Notes under the pieces: generated by a model
Seen by the model: only the letters and a program-made list of their open reading frames with translations
Database searches by the model: none
Told to the model about the DNA's origin: nothing
Assembly (NCBI GenBank): GCA_025093555.1
Contig: JAIWNF010000156.1
Coordinates: forward strand, 1 to 22,403
Direction: 5' to 3'
Length of the DNA: 22,403 nt
DNA from: Circinella umbellata
Lineage: Eukaryota; Mucoromycota; Mucoromycetes; Mucorales; Lichtheimiaceae
Part shown: in pieces, positions 8,578 to 17,966 of the stretch
How the letters are laid out: every line of letters begins with the position of its first letter
Numbering within the stretch: position 1 is the stretch's first letter
Translations under genes and position numbers: made by a program

Positions 8578-9774
8578 TGACACGTTGTGTGGTGTATTTC
8601 CCGGCCTCACCACTTAACAACAAAGGTCTAGACCCAGAATCTCTTTTCTGTTCTTTATTGGCTCAGATGGAAAATTTATTCTTCCGTAGTCAATCATATT
8701 ATTCCCATTTCCGTCTATCAAAACCCATCGCCTCAATCCGTTATCATTTATTTCTTTTCTACCTCTCTTTACTTTATCGATTATATTATTTTATTAACAT
8801 TTTTGTTATTTCTTTTATTATCTTTATTATTCCTTTTTCGTTATCTGTACACTCTTCTATTATTCTTATTTTATTTTTATCTTAACCATTTTCATACTTC
8901 TTTATTCTCATACGTTTGATCCATATAATTTCCTTTTTTATCTATTTACTATTTCGTTATCATCCTATCCATTTATTGTCATATTTTCTTGTTGTCAACT
9001 ACTTCCTTTTCCCTTATCTTATTTTATGCGTTCACTTATTTTTCTTTTTATCGAAATATCATGATCCCGTATACTTATGATAATATCTTCATATTTTACT
9101 CTATGTTCATTATTATTATTAATATTTTTCTATCTTATATTTCTCTATCTTGTTGTCATTAACCCCTTAATCCTTACACACCCTCTATATCCATTATTCG
9201 CGTTTATCTACCTTTATCCTCCTTGATAATATTACTATTATCACATTATCATACTGTCAATTTTATATCTTTCATGTAATTTCCTTTCTATTATCCTCAT
9301 TTATACCTTATCTCATTTATCTTGTTGTCTTTCCTCTTATTCTTATCCCGTACCTTTATTTTTCTTTATTACGATTGCATCGTATTTACCATAGAATAGT
9401 TATTAGAGAACTATTATTTTAAAATTGATTTTCGAAAGATATATAAGGCGTGGCCTTAAACAATAAAAGAGGACGAATTTTATCTCTTCGATCCGGATAG
9501 TAACTTTGACTTTACTTTTGATTTTATTTACTTTTATTTTTCATATTGATTTTGTTTGACAGTTGATCTGGGATAATCACTGTAATATTTTTATTTGTTT
9601 ATTATCTTCTTTTCTATTTCTACCTCTTTACTTTCACTACACTCAACCCGTAACTTCTTTGAATTCTTTTATTTTATCTTATTTTATTTTATTCTACTCC
9701 TTCTTAAATTTTTATTTTATTTTAACTTTATTTTTATACTTACTTTTTATCACATTCAAGTACCACACGTGTCA
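8578..9774 (+). mobile_element. LTR-like element D (1.2 kb), distant relative of LTRs A-C
   Basis: It starts TGACACGTTGTGTGGT as copies A-C do, and ends ACCACACGTGTCA. Between these ends most of the sequence differs. Near the right it repeats the same order of signals: TATATAAG (9440-9447), a short palindrome AAGGCGTGGCCTT (9445-9457) and AATAAA (9462-9467). A T-rich tail containing TTGACAG resembles the U5-like part of A-C. This is best explained as a solo LTR of a related, longer-LTR family. Positions 8640-9380 are strikingly pyrimidine-rich and carry no gene. Confidence 0.5.
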
Positions 9775-9778
9775 TGAT

Positions 9779-9944
9779 TGACACATTGTATGGTAGTTTC
9801 GTTTGGTCAGACCAAAGAAAAGGATTACGTGATTCGTGATTTAGAATTTGATCCTTGGGTGGTCATGTGACCACTTAAGTAAGTATAAATATGGGCAGTT
9901 CAACTGCAAAATAATAAATCTTCATCTTTTCTATCCCTTATACT
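9779..9944 (+). repeat. LTR copy E, truncated at its 3' end
   Basis: It matches copies A-C from TGACACA through TATAAATA, the palindrome GCAGTTCAACTGC (9895-9907) and AATAAA, then stops about 60-70 bp short. It is joined directly to a Tc1-like pseudogene. It lies four bases (TGAT) after element D. Confidence 0.75.
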
Positions 9945-10954
9945 AATAGCAATGCCTCACGTACATCAGAAGAAATGGCTGCTGCCACTGGTCTTACTCA
10001 GATGGGTGCTCTTGTGTGCACTATAAGTAATCTTAGTGTGGATGGAGAACGTTCTAATAGTGAAGGTAATTTAAAAAGCATCGTGTTTTTTCAATCAAAT
10101 GAGATTTAGTGTGTCGATTCTATACTTAAATAAATATTCAGCAATTGAGGCGATCAGCCATAGATATTTTATCTATGTTTTTTGTTTGGCTAAATGGGTG
10201 TGTTAATTATTACGGGTTACTTGTGTAGACAATTTAAATGAAGAAGATACTCCCATGACAGAAACACGTCAGAAGAAAAAAAGAGGACAATATCAGGATA
10301 CTGATTTGGAAAAGTGAAACTAGCATTGAGAGATGTCGTGTATGGAAAGTCAAAGAAAAAAGCTACTGAAGATAACGAATTAGCATATAGCACTTTCATT
10401 AGCTATGAAGAGCGCTATATGAAAACTGGTTCTTTGGAACTATGTAAAAGAGGACCAAGTAAAAAAGGGTTGCACATTAACAGTATAATGCGTAATTTTT
10501 GCTGGATTATATTGATTTCAATAGTGTTGCAACTCACAACGAAATATATACGGCGTTCACAGAAAAGTTTGGTGATGCAGATGTTAGTAAAGAGAAGCTG
10601 AAGCAATATGTAAGCAAACAATACCATATTACGCTGTGATCTTTCAAGACTTTTCCTGAAAAGCCAGAAGGCGAGCCAATTTTGCATGATGTGGATGAAT
10701 GCTTGCATTCGCTATATAAAGAATGTGTCGATCCTCAGTGCTGTGTGTTTGTTTGTGAAACTGCATATGCGATTAACTTTAATTGTACATATGTTGATGA
10801 TAAACAAAAGGATCGCCGACAAGCTAAAGCAGAAGCAAGTGGCAAGCAATACAATCCAAAATCGAAGAAGGTGAAACCACTGACACCAACTGTTGCTTGC
10901 CTTATCGCAGCAAGTCGGAGAAAGCTTCCCCATCACACAATTAAACTTTTCAAA

Positions 10955-10959
10955 GGGCC
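10955..10959. repeat. 5-bp target duplication of the solo LTR, left copy
   Basis: GGGCC occurs on both sides of the insertion (10955-10959 and 11375-11379). Only one copy is needed to rejoin the interrupted frame. Confidence 0.7.
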
Positions 10960-11374
10960 TGTGATATTCCTACCCACCATCAGAAATAAATAATAATAAT
11001 ATACACCGATCTAACTCAAACATAATAATATTGGTTACTTCTCTATTATACCATATTAAGCAAATCATACCAAATGAAACATATAACAATAATAATATAC
11101 CAATAATAATAATAATATAAAACATATCATATATTAATATACTGAAACTAAAACAACAAGTGAACCCATCATCATAGGATAGCGAAATTATATACCAAAG
11201 AATATAAATAGACTTAAAATTAATAATATAAATAATCTTTATCTTTTATCTTGATACTTTATTCATATAATAAAAGACCTAATCGATTCTCACAAGACTT
11301 ATATTTTGTTATCCATTTCTATTTCTATCTACTTTTATGTTACCTTATTTATCTATTTTCCCATCCATACGACA
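10960..11374 (+). mobile_element. Solo LTR, 415 bp
   Basis: It starts TGTGATAT and ends ATACGACA, so its ends are short inverted repeats of the TG..CA type, and it is flanked by a 5-bp duplication. It carries TATAAATA (11213-11220) and AATAAA (11269-11274), suggesting plus-strand sense. The block after the TATA box resembles the AATCTTTATCTTTT block of LTRs A-C. The terminal ACGACA also matches the end of the gypsy LTR at 18372. No internal coding region is left. Confidence 0.7.
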
Positions 11375-13379
11375 GGGCCAACCACAGAGGCAAATGTCAA
11401 AGGTTTCCTTCGTAAACTGATGTCATTAATGGATTTGAATGAGCATTCCAGTGATCAATGGAACATAATCTTTGATTATGCTTCACAGGGAATGCAGCAG
11501 TTGATTACTGAAATTCTTGGGCAGCGAAATTTCAAGGCGTTTTTCCTTCCCCCTTGTACTACTTCCATCAATCCTTTGGATGCTCTTTTTAAGAGTATTG
11601 AGCAAAGGTGTCCCCGCACAAGAATGGACATTACCAATCACAATGATGGCTTTCCACACCGTATGGATAGAGCTATTGAATCTACTACAAGAGAAGAACT
11701 TGAAAAATACTTTCGCATTTACTTTGATTGTAGTTGTGAAGACTGTATAGATTAATTGTTTCCTTTAAACTTTTTCTTACTCTCTCTCATTTTCTTTTTA
11801 TATCAACTATTTATACCTATCCATTTGTTTCCCACTCTAAACTTTCCCTTTCGTTTTATCATAATATATACTTTTTACTTATGAACTTTGTATGACATAA
11901 AAGCAAAAAAATACTATATGATTCTAGATCAACCACTTAATGAAAAGAAATGTAAAAGAAGGTTGAAATATATTAAAAAGAAGGTATACTAACATTTTGA
12001 AGCAAAAATCGTTAAAGATTATCTTCACGAGCAAGACACCTATCAAAAAATGTTTTTGAGTGGTTAATCCAACTTTCAAAATCATTTACAGTGATCTTCG
12101 ACATTGCCCTTTTCAACCGTTGTTCCATCTCATCCTCTACTTCTTCCTTCTCATCACCATCGTCTTCATCATCTTCAACTTCAACCTCCATTTCCATTTC
12201 ATTTTGTTTGGTGGGTTGGTAATCAATCTGACGAAATAAGGTTTTAACCTTGGAAAAAAACCCTTCAATTGGATTAAGGAAAGGGGAGTACTGAGGCAAG
12301 AAAATAAAATTTTATCCCCGTTCTTTAACCATTTCACCAATGTATGCTGCTTTATGAATTGATGCATTATCATATATAAGATTCCATCCTTAATGTGCTA
12401 GGCTTTTTGTCGAGCTTATCCATCACCAAGCTCAAAAATGCATAAAAGTCGCAAGTTTTTGTTCCTCCTCTACTGGTTTTAACACACAGTTCGACAATTC
12501 CTATGTGACAGATAGCCGCAATGATTGTTTTGGAAGATGTGCGTAGCTGAGGAACTGTAACGTGTGCAACTTTTCCAACTGGAGCCCATGCATAATTTCT
12601 GCGCAGGGAGGCACACACAGATGCTTCATCGATGAAGACACAATTGTTCCTGTACTTTGCAATTCCACTTTGAATCTGGTTTTCAACAAAGGCTTTCCTT
12701 AAATCTTTTGTGACATCGTCTGTTCGGCGTTCTGGGTATGGATGAGCACGTTTGATAGTGACACCACATTTGTTGACTAAATGTCAGTAGATAGTAGAAG
12801 GACTTAAAAGCGCTTGATATTTTGAAAGATAAGGGTGTCAAATTTGATCTAAGGTCAACGTATTTTGCTTTAATATCGTTCTAACGAGAAATGCGCTCCC
12901 ATCAGGTGTTATTTTGTTGAATCCAGGTCCCTTTTTTTTCACTGGAGCAGCATTGCCATTTCTACTGCTATAGTGATGATGATGAAGTTTAATGGTCGAT
13001 TCGGGAATTTCAAGTATTTCTGCAATTTTTTCATATGAATATCCATATGCATAAAGCTCAAGACAACGTTGCTTCTTGTCTGATTGATTGTTATATTTTC
13101 TATGTAGCTTCTTGGCAACTCGATTATCACGCTTTGTCGTTGACATACATGGAATAGTTGATTTTACCACTACAGAAGGTGAAACTGGAGCAATAGACCG
13201 CAATAGTAGCTTGTCGTCATCAGAAATTGCCATTGTTTCGTTGTCGTCATCATCACTGTCGTTATCACTGTCGCTATCCATGTAGTCTCTATCTTGAACA
13301 AGGCGGCTTGGATCAATTAGGAACTCAAAATAATAATTTTGGGGTTGATTGTCTAGATCTTGCTCTTTCACAAAAGTAA

Positions 13380-13387
13380 TTTCTGGT
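13380..13387. repeat. Degenerate 8-bp target duplication, left copy
   Basis: TTTCTGGT here pairs with TTTCTAGC at 14480-14487 (6 of 8 identical; both differences are transitions). Confidence 0.55.
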
Positions 13388-14479
13388 TAGGGATCTTAGT
13401 ACAATCCGGATTTATAAACCGATCCGTTTTTCATACAGATTGGATCGGATTTGGATTGTGTCTCAATGGATTCGGATCGTTATTCTACAATCCGGATTGT
13501 AAACGGATTGAGATCTATGGATCCGTCGGATTTTTCTGATCCGTCATTATAATTATAGAGTAATGGATCAAAGTTTTAACAATGCTGCGGTAAGGTATAT
13601 ATATATTCAAATAAAGAAGAGAGTAAGTTTTTGTATATTATTATATACTTGAATAGAGCAGTTGAAAGGAAAAGTAGTAATGGCTTTAATATAGAAAAGA
13701 AATATCTGAAAAGAAAAAAACAAAAATTGAAAATAAAAAGAGAGATTAATGAACTTAATTATTATTTTTATTAATCTAGTAATGATAAAAACAATTATGA
13801 ACTTTTATTTATTGTAAACAGAAAAGGTAAGCTTATACCTTTTTTTTTCAGCACACCGGAGATTTACTACTCGCCCCCACAAAAAAAACCCACGTCATGT
13901 TATATTTCGACCACTATAAACTTATTTGTACTTTTTTTTTCTGCACTACCATAACTTTTTTTTTCACTATAAACTTTTTTATTACTATAACTTCTTTTTT
14001 CCTACTATAACTTTCCCAGTATAATTTTTTTTCAACTATAACTTTCTTTTCCCATTGTAACTTCTTTTTTCCCATTATTATAACTTTTGATTACTACAAT
14101 TCTTTTTACTACAATTCTTTTTTTATTATAACTTATTTATTTCCTATTATGTTTTTCAAACCAAAATAGTAAATAATGCACCTCTGTTACCAATGTTTTA
14201 CTTTTCTTAAACGATCTCAAACGACTACCATACACAATCTTGTAAAACACCTTCTCTCATGAAAAAATACTGTGACATCTACTATATAGCCTAACTTTTC
14301 ATCTAATTGATTCTTTTGCATTACGGATTACTGATTCAATCCGGATTTTTACAAAACAGATTCGGATTGTAATTCTCCAATCCGTGAACAATCCGGATTT
14401 CCGAAATCCAATCTGTTTCAAAACGGATCGGATTCGAAATGGTGCCAATCCGATCCAGATCGGTCTACTAAGAACCCTA
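13388..14479. mobile_element. hAT-type non-autonomous element, 1.09 kb
   Basis: Ends are TAGGGATCTTAGTA and TACTAAGAACCCTA, imperfect inverted repeats with an 8-bp degenerate duplication. Subterminal ATCCG/CGGAT motifs are abundant at 13404-13550 and 14325-14462, as in the element at 6711-8559, and both families fit a TAGSGTTCTT-like terminus. Removing it and one duplication rejoins the interrupted Tc1-like reading frame. It contains no transposase gene; the interior is A/T-rich with a degenerate tandem repeat. Confidence 0.75.
13900..14145. repeat. Degenerate tandem repeat, unit like ACTATAACTTTTTTTTCC
   Basis: About a dozen imperfect copies of an 18-24 bp unit with the core CTATAACTT or CTACAATTCT plus a T-run lie inside the hAT-type element. 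Confidence 0.65.
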
Positions 14480-14777
14480 TTTCTAGCTCTTCCATATTGG
14501 TATCCTCCTCTGGAATGGAGGTTACTATTGCTATATAGGTTTGTATACATGTATTTGCATCTGATTGTAAGGACAATGACACTATTCAATCATACAAAGT
14601 CATTGATGTACCTGTTGTTTCATTTTCTTCATTGCTTATTTGTAACTTCTCCGTAGCCTTTTCAATCAATCTACGTGATTTTCTAATTGCAACTGTAGGT
14701 GGTGAGATAAAGCATGTTTTTCTTTTTCCTATATTGCGAGGTACTGAATTGGATGTTCTTTCACAGGATGACGGCAT

Positions 14778-14982
14778 TTTTTAGGTTAATTGTTTAAAGG
14801 TGAAACAAGTATATTTTACTATAAAAAGTGAATGCGAATATAAAAAATCAGCCCGCACAGGCACGCAACACGCAGTTTTATTATAAAGACGAGGAGATTC
14901 AACTATTTGGGCTTTTTGTATTGTTCTTCCAAGCCGCTCTATTTATTACCTGAATTCATATTAATAACATAATAACAACTAG
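14778..14982. other. Short spacer between two minus-strand ORFs
   Basis: This is the leader of the Tc1-like pseudogene. A minus-strand frame of about 50 codons (14936-14783) is open but links to neither neighbour in phase. I found no element end here. Confidence 0.3.
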
Positions 14983-15222
14983 TCATCGGCACCAAATAAT
15001 AAATAAATAGGTAAATGAAGCCTTACACGATTCAAGATTAAGATGTAGACGAGCAAACTTTGCTGCTAAAATTGAAAGTTCGAGGTCATCTGAAACTTGA
15101 TTTTTATATATTTCTTCCTTGATACCATCTGTTAAAGAATGTAATCCCTCTAAAGCTGCGTTTCGTTCTTCATCAGTTGGTTTCACAGACTGTTTGGATG
15201 GCTTATTTTTGGCTTTTTGCAT
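14983..15222 (-). CDS. Small hypothetical protein, possibly first exon
   Basis: The minus-strand ATG at 15222 opens 79 codons. The first 65 are hydrophilic and protein-like, with alternating charged and leucine residues (AALEGLHSLTDGIKEE, LELSILAAKFARLHLNLES), so an alpha-helical protein is likely. After LNLES a GTAAGG splice donor (15026-15021) appears, and the residues past it look like intron read-through. Splicing to the AG at 14938-14937 would give about 12 more codons and a stop. No family is recognised. It could be a host gene, or an accessory exon of the Tc1-like element immediately downstream on the same strand. The codons look undamaged, unlike the neighbouring pseudogene. Confidence 0.4.
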   Translation of the reverse strand: MQKAKNKPSKQSVKPTDEERNAALEGLHSLTDGIKEEIYKNQVSDDLELSILAAKFARLHLNLESCKASFTYLFIIWCR

Positions 15223-15610
15223 GGATAGAACAAAATGAAAAGTGACAAAGTATGATTGATAGCTGTGAAACGTATGAGCTCTTTAAAAGACAAAAAAGAT
15301 CAGGAAGAAAAAAATGCTGATTAGTTTCATAAAAAACTCAGTTTTGAGTTTGACTAACTCATATGCTTCAAGTGTGAATAAACTTTTTATTTTGGCGAAT
15401 ATTCTTTTCATTCAATACGAACTAAATGATTGTTCAAATATATATAATATACTGGTCATACACGAAAATAAAGTTCACTCATAGCATAGAAACCAAACCC
15501 TTCACCTACGAACAAAAAGCTCCCTCAATGACGAACCCCGCTTTTCAAAAATGAATATCAGTATCAGTCATTGTCGAAAAACCCTACCGTTCATTTCTAA
15601 AAATTATTGC
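15223..15610. other. Intergenic AT-rich stretch
   Basis: It holds the presumptive upstream region of the small minus-strand ORF and the most diverged beginning of the minisatellite. No gene is seen. Confidence 0.4.
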
Positions 15611-15865
15611 TCTCACAACTGAAAAATCTTGGGCTGCATAACGAAAATCTTGTCCTTCATAGCTGAAAAGTCTTATCCTTCATAACTGAAAAATCTTTCA
15701 TTTCATAACTGAAAATCTTGCCTTTTATTACTGAAAATCCTTGCCTTTTATTACTGAAAATCCCTTCCTTTTATTACTGAAAATCCCTTCCTTTTATTAC
15801 TGAAAATCCCTTCTTTTTATTACTGAAAATCCCTTCCTCTTATTACTGAAAATCCCTTCCTTTCA
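15611..15865. repeat. Minisatellite, 22-23 bp units (left block, about 11 units)
   Basis: Units follow CTTTTATTACTGAAAATCCC. The last six (about 15723-15860) are nearly identical, and the leftmost ones carry variants such as CATAACTGAAAAATC. The array is cut by the inverted-repeat element and resumes at 16600. Confidence 0.85.
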
Positions 15866-16599
15866 GGACGCCCTTATTTCACCCCAACTGGATTTGAAAT
15901 AAATTCAAGCAGGTAAAAAAAAATAGCAGGTGTATTTGTATGAGTAAAAAAAACCTTTTTTTTTTCTTTATTTCTTTACAATCGTTATAAATCGGCAGAC
16001 ACCAATCTAATAAATCAACAGACAACATCTACAAAACTGCTCATAATACTACGGAAAAAATAAAAAGAGAAATTCATTCTATACAGCAGATGCTATTGAG
16101 AAAAAAAAAGACATCGTTAATTAGTAGTTTAAAAAATTATAGAAAACCTTTTTTTTATTATAAAAGCAATAAGATATATGACAAAGACGAAAGCATCTCA
16201 CGACATCTGCTTAGCCATCTTGTTCATTTAATGTTCAAAACATGTATAAAAAAGTATAGAAAGGTTGGTAAAAAAGTTTCGGTAGAGTTTAGAGGGACAT
16301 GAGATTTTTTATATAGTCTATTTTTTTATTATATGCCAGCTGGTAGGAAACATTGGTAGTCTCATGATACATTTACTCTATTAAATTATTAAATGGATCT
16401 TTAGTATATATAAGAGATAATGCTCGATAAATAGTAAACAAGGAATATGGTGTATTTATGATATTTCTATGGGCAATTATTATTGATATAATAATTTCTG
16501 TTATTTTTTTTACTCTTATATATATGCATTATCACTCATACAAATACAGCCACTTGCTTGAATTTATTTCAAATCCAGTTGGGGTGAAATAAGGGCGTG
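15866..16599. mobile_element. 734-bp inverted-repeat element (MULE-like MITE candidate)
   Basis: The outer 44 bp (15868-15911, starting ACGCCCTTATTTCACCCC) are a perfect reverse complement of 16555-16598. Weaker similarity continues inward to about 85 bp. CTTCCTTTCA flanks both sides (15856-15865 and 16600-16609). A 9-10 bp duplication points to the Mutator superfamily, although the surrounding minisatellite makes part of the match expected by chance. There is no transposase; a 70-codon Lys-rich frame at 16090-16302 is not convincing. Confidence 0.7.
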
Positions 16600-16680
16600 C
16601 TTCCTTTCATAACTGAAAAAACTGCCTTTTATTACTGAAAATTAGTACCCTTCATAGCTGAAAAAAACACCTTTATTACC
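16600..16680. repeat. Minisatellite, right block (about 3 units)
   Basis: CATAACTGAAAA- and TATTACTGAAAA-type units are in the same orientation as the left block and are displaced from it by the 734-bp insertion. Confidence 0.8.
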
Positions 16681-16696
16681 AAAAAAAAAAAAAAAT

Positions 16697-16797
16697 TGTC
16701 GCCACTTTTAAAATCAAAATACTGTATAATCAGTATTAAAAATAGTCGATTAATAATTACAAGATGAAAGGTAGTACTAGTAGATATTTTAGCTACA
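16697..16797 (-). repeat. Gypsy LTR fragment (internally deleted)
   Basis: From about 16722 to 16797 it matches the end of the LTR at 18299-18368, including AAGGTAGTACTAG and ATATTTTAGCTAC. TGTCG at 16697 may be the other LTR end, with the middle deleted. Confidence 0.55.
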
Positions 16798-17195
16798 TCT
16801 CATAGCTAAAAATATTCAGTATTACCTTCATAGTATAATTATTAGTCGGTTATTTTTAATACTGATTATACTTCTTTTACTGCGGTTTCTCCTTTTATTT
16901 CTTTATCATAAACCGCAGCATGTCTTTACACGATGACTCATACTAACTATGATCACTTCACCATCCATTATCTTCCACAGTAACATTATCATTATTATTA
17001 TCATTACTAAATATTATTATTATTATACATCACTATTATATTATTCACATCTGCAGTAGTTTAGAAAATATATAAATAGTGGATTATTTTATTAAATAAA
17101 AAGATATCTTTCATTACCCTTTATTCTTATATTTTCCCTCTTTGTTATTCTATTTTATTTGGCTATGGTGTTATCCGCCAAAATATATTACGACA
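16798..17195 (+). repeat. Inverted, decayed gypsy LTR copy (398 bp)
   Basis: It is similar over its length to the 3' LTR but in opposite orientation: it starts TCTCATAGC (LTR: TGTCGTAGC) and ends ATTACGACA. It retains TATATAAATAG and TTAAATAAA. Several CCGCAGT motifs have become CTGCAGT or CCACAGT, as expected from CpG decay. Confidence 0.65.
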
Positions 17196-17255
17196 TACAA
17201 CAAAGAGAGCCGCAGTAAAAAAGCACAATTAGTACTAAAAATAACTGATCAATAA
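17196..17255 (-). repeat. Gypsy LTR fragment
   Basis: GAGCCGCAGTAAAA and CTAAAAATAACTGAT match 17903-17950. It is cut off at the start of the next copy. Confidence 0.5.
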
Positions 17256-17594
17256 TGTCGTATTTTTTATTAATAAACACACGGAGAGATAATCACAAAG
17301 GGAGAATATAAATATGATAGATAATATAGATATGAAAAATAATATAACCACACAGGTAGATATAACCACACAGGAAAATACCACAAAGGTAAAGAATAGA
17401 ATATAGGGTAGATAAAAAGATAGTCTTTTGTTTAATAAAATAATCCACTATTTATATATTTTCTAAAACTACTGCGGATGCATACAATAATGATAATAAT
17501 AATAATAATATTACTGCGGATGATAATAGTATTAAACAATAGCAGAGAAATAAAAGAGAGCCGCAGTAAAAGAAGTATATTCGGTATTAAAAAT
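17256..17594 (-). repeat. Gypsy LTR copy 1 (339 bp, truncated)
   Basis: It starts TGTCGTATT and shares the TAATAAAATAATC, CTATTTATATATTTTC and ACTGCGGAT blocks. It stops at GGTATTAAAAAT, where copy 2 begins. Its U5-side segment (about 17270-17420) is diverged and contains two TAACCACACAGG repeats. Confidence 0.6.
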
Positions 17595-17966
17595 TGTCAT
17601 TATATTTTTATGGCAGAACAATACCAAGCCAAATAAAGTATAAGTAATAAAAGGAAAATAAAAGAATAAAAGATAATGTAAAGATGATGTTTTTATTTAA
17701 TAAAATAATCGACTATTTATATATTTTCTAACTACTGCGGATGTAAAGAATATAATAATGATTAATAATGATATTACTACGGATGAATAATAATAATAAT
17801 ATTATGAATGATAATGATAGTAATATTAATAATATTACTGCGGATGATAATAATAAGAATAATAATAATGTTACTGCGGATATAGTAAGAAATGAGAAAA
17901 GAAGCCGCAGTAAAAGAAGTATAATCGGTATTAAAAATAACTGATTAATAATTACAACATGAATAG
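17595..17966 (-). repeat. Gypsy LTR copy 2 (372 bp, truncated)
   Basis: It is very similar to the 3' LTR but starts TGTCATTATA and lacks the last 27 bp or so. Copy 3 begins exactly there, so it looks like the landing site of the current element. Confidence 0.7.

Larger units (their letters stand above)
9945..11755 (+). pseudogene. Degraded Tc1/mariner-like (DD34-type) transposase, broken by a solo LTR
   Basis: Coding sequence begins abruptly at the LTR E junction (9945-10065). It continues after a likely 163-bp intron (10066-10228, GTAATT..TGTAG), then shifts frame near 10310, and again between about 10440 and 10510. A stop lies near 10637. The core follows the fungal Tc1-like pattern: CCVFVCETAY around 10738-10767, where family members have VFVDEA (first Asp replaced by Cys); IIFDYAS near 11470 (second Asp kept); and, 34 residues on, SINPLD in place of NPIE. 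The C-terminus runs to TAG at 11753-11755. A 415-bp LTR (10960-11374) splits the gene between KLFKGP and GPTTE. It cannot be active; the superfamily call is fairly firm, the subfamily unknown. Confidence 0.65.
12012..14777 (-). pseudogene. Decayed Tc1/mariner DD34E transposase, interrupted by a hAT-type element
   Basis: Read on the minus strand from the ATG at 14777. An N-terminal basic segment (14777-14586) and an acidic linker precede a helix-turn-helix (GYSYEKIAEILEIPESTIK, about 13060-13000). The DDE catalytic domain has VFIDEA near 12630, YDNASIHKA near 12370 and FLNPIE near 12270. Second Asp and Glu are separated by 34 positions, the Tc1/mariner DD34E signature. Breaks: TGA at 14586-14588, TGA at 12838-12840, TGA at 12784-12786, TAA at 12312-12314, and a frameshift around 12385-12400. 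A 1092-bp element splits the gene at 13388-14479. A very acidic insert lies near the C-terminus (about 12220-12120), before the TAA at 12012. No inverted repeats were found. Confidence 0.75.

Noticed and set aside
8445..8885. A 146-codon frame
   Set aside because: It spans the junctions of the hAT-like element, LTR C and element D, so it cannot be one gene.
10954..11379. The split in the plus-strand Tc1-like gene as an intron
   Set aside because: The available GT and AG positions do not preserve the frame; the GGGCC duplication with TG..CA ends explains it better.
14783..14936. A minus-strand open segment linking the small ORF to the Tc1-like gene
   Set aside because: No splice-site pair joined it in phase to either neighbour, so it may be chance.
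15611..15865. CRISPR-like array of 23-bp units
   Set aside because: Units are adjacent with no unique spacers, and the setting is eukaryotic; it is a minisatellite.
16090..16302. A 70-codon Lys-rich frame in the 734-bp inverted-repeat element
   Set aside because: A-rich DNA gives Lys-rich frames by chance and no domain is visible.
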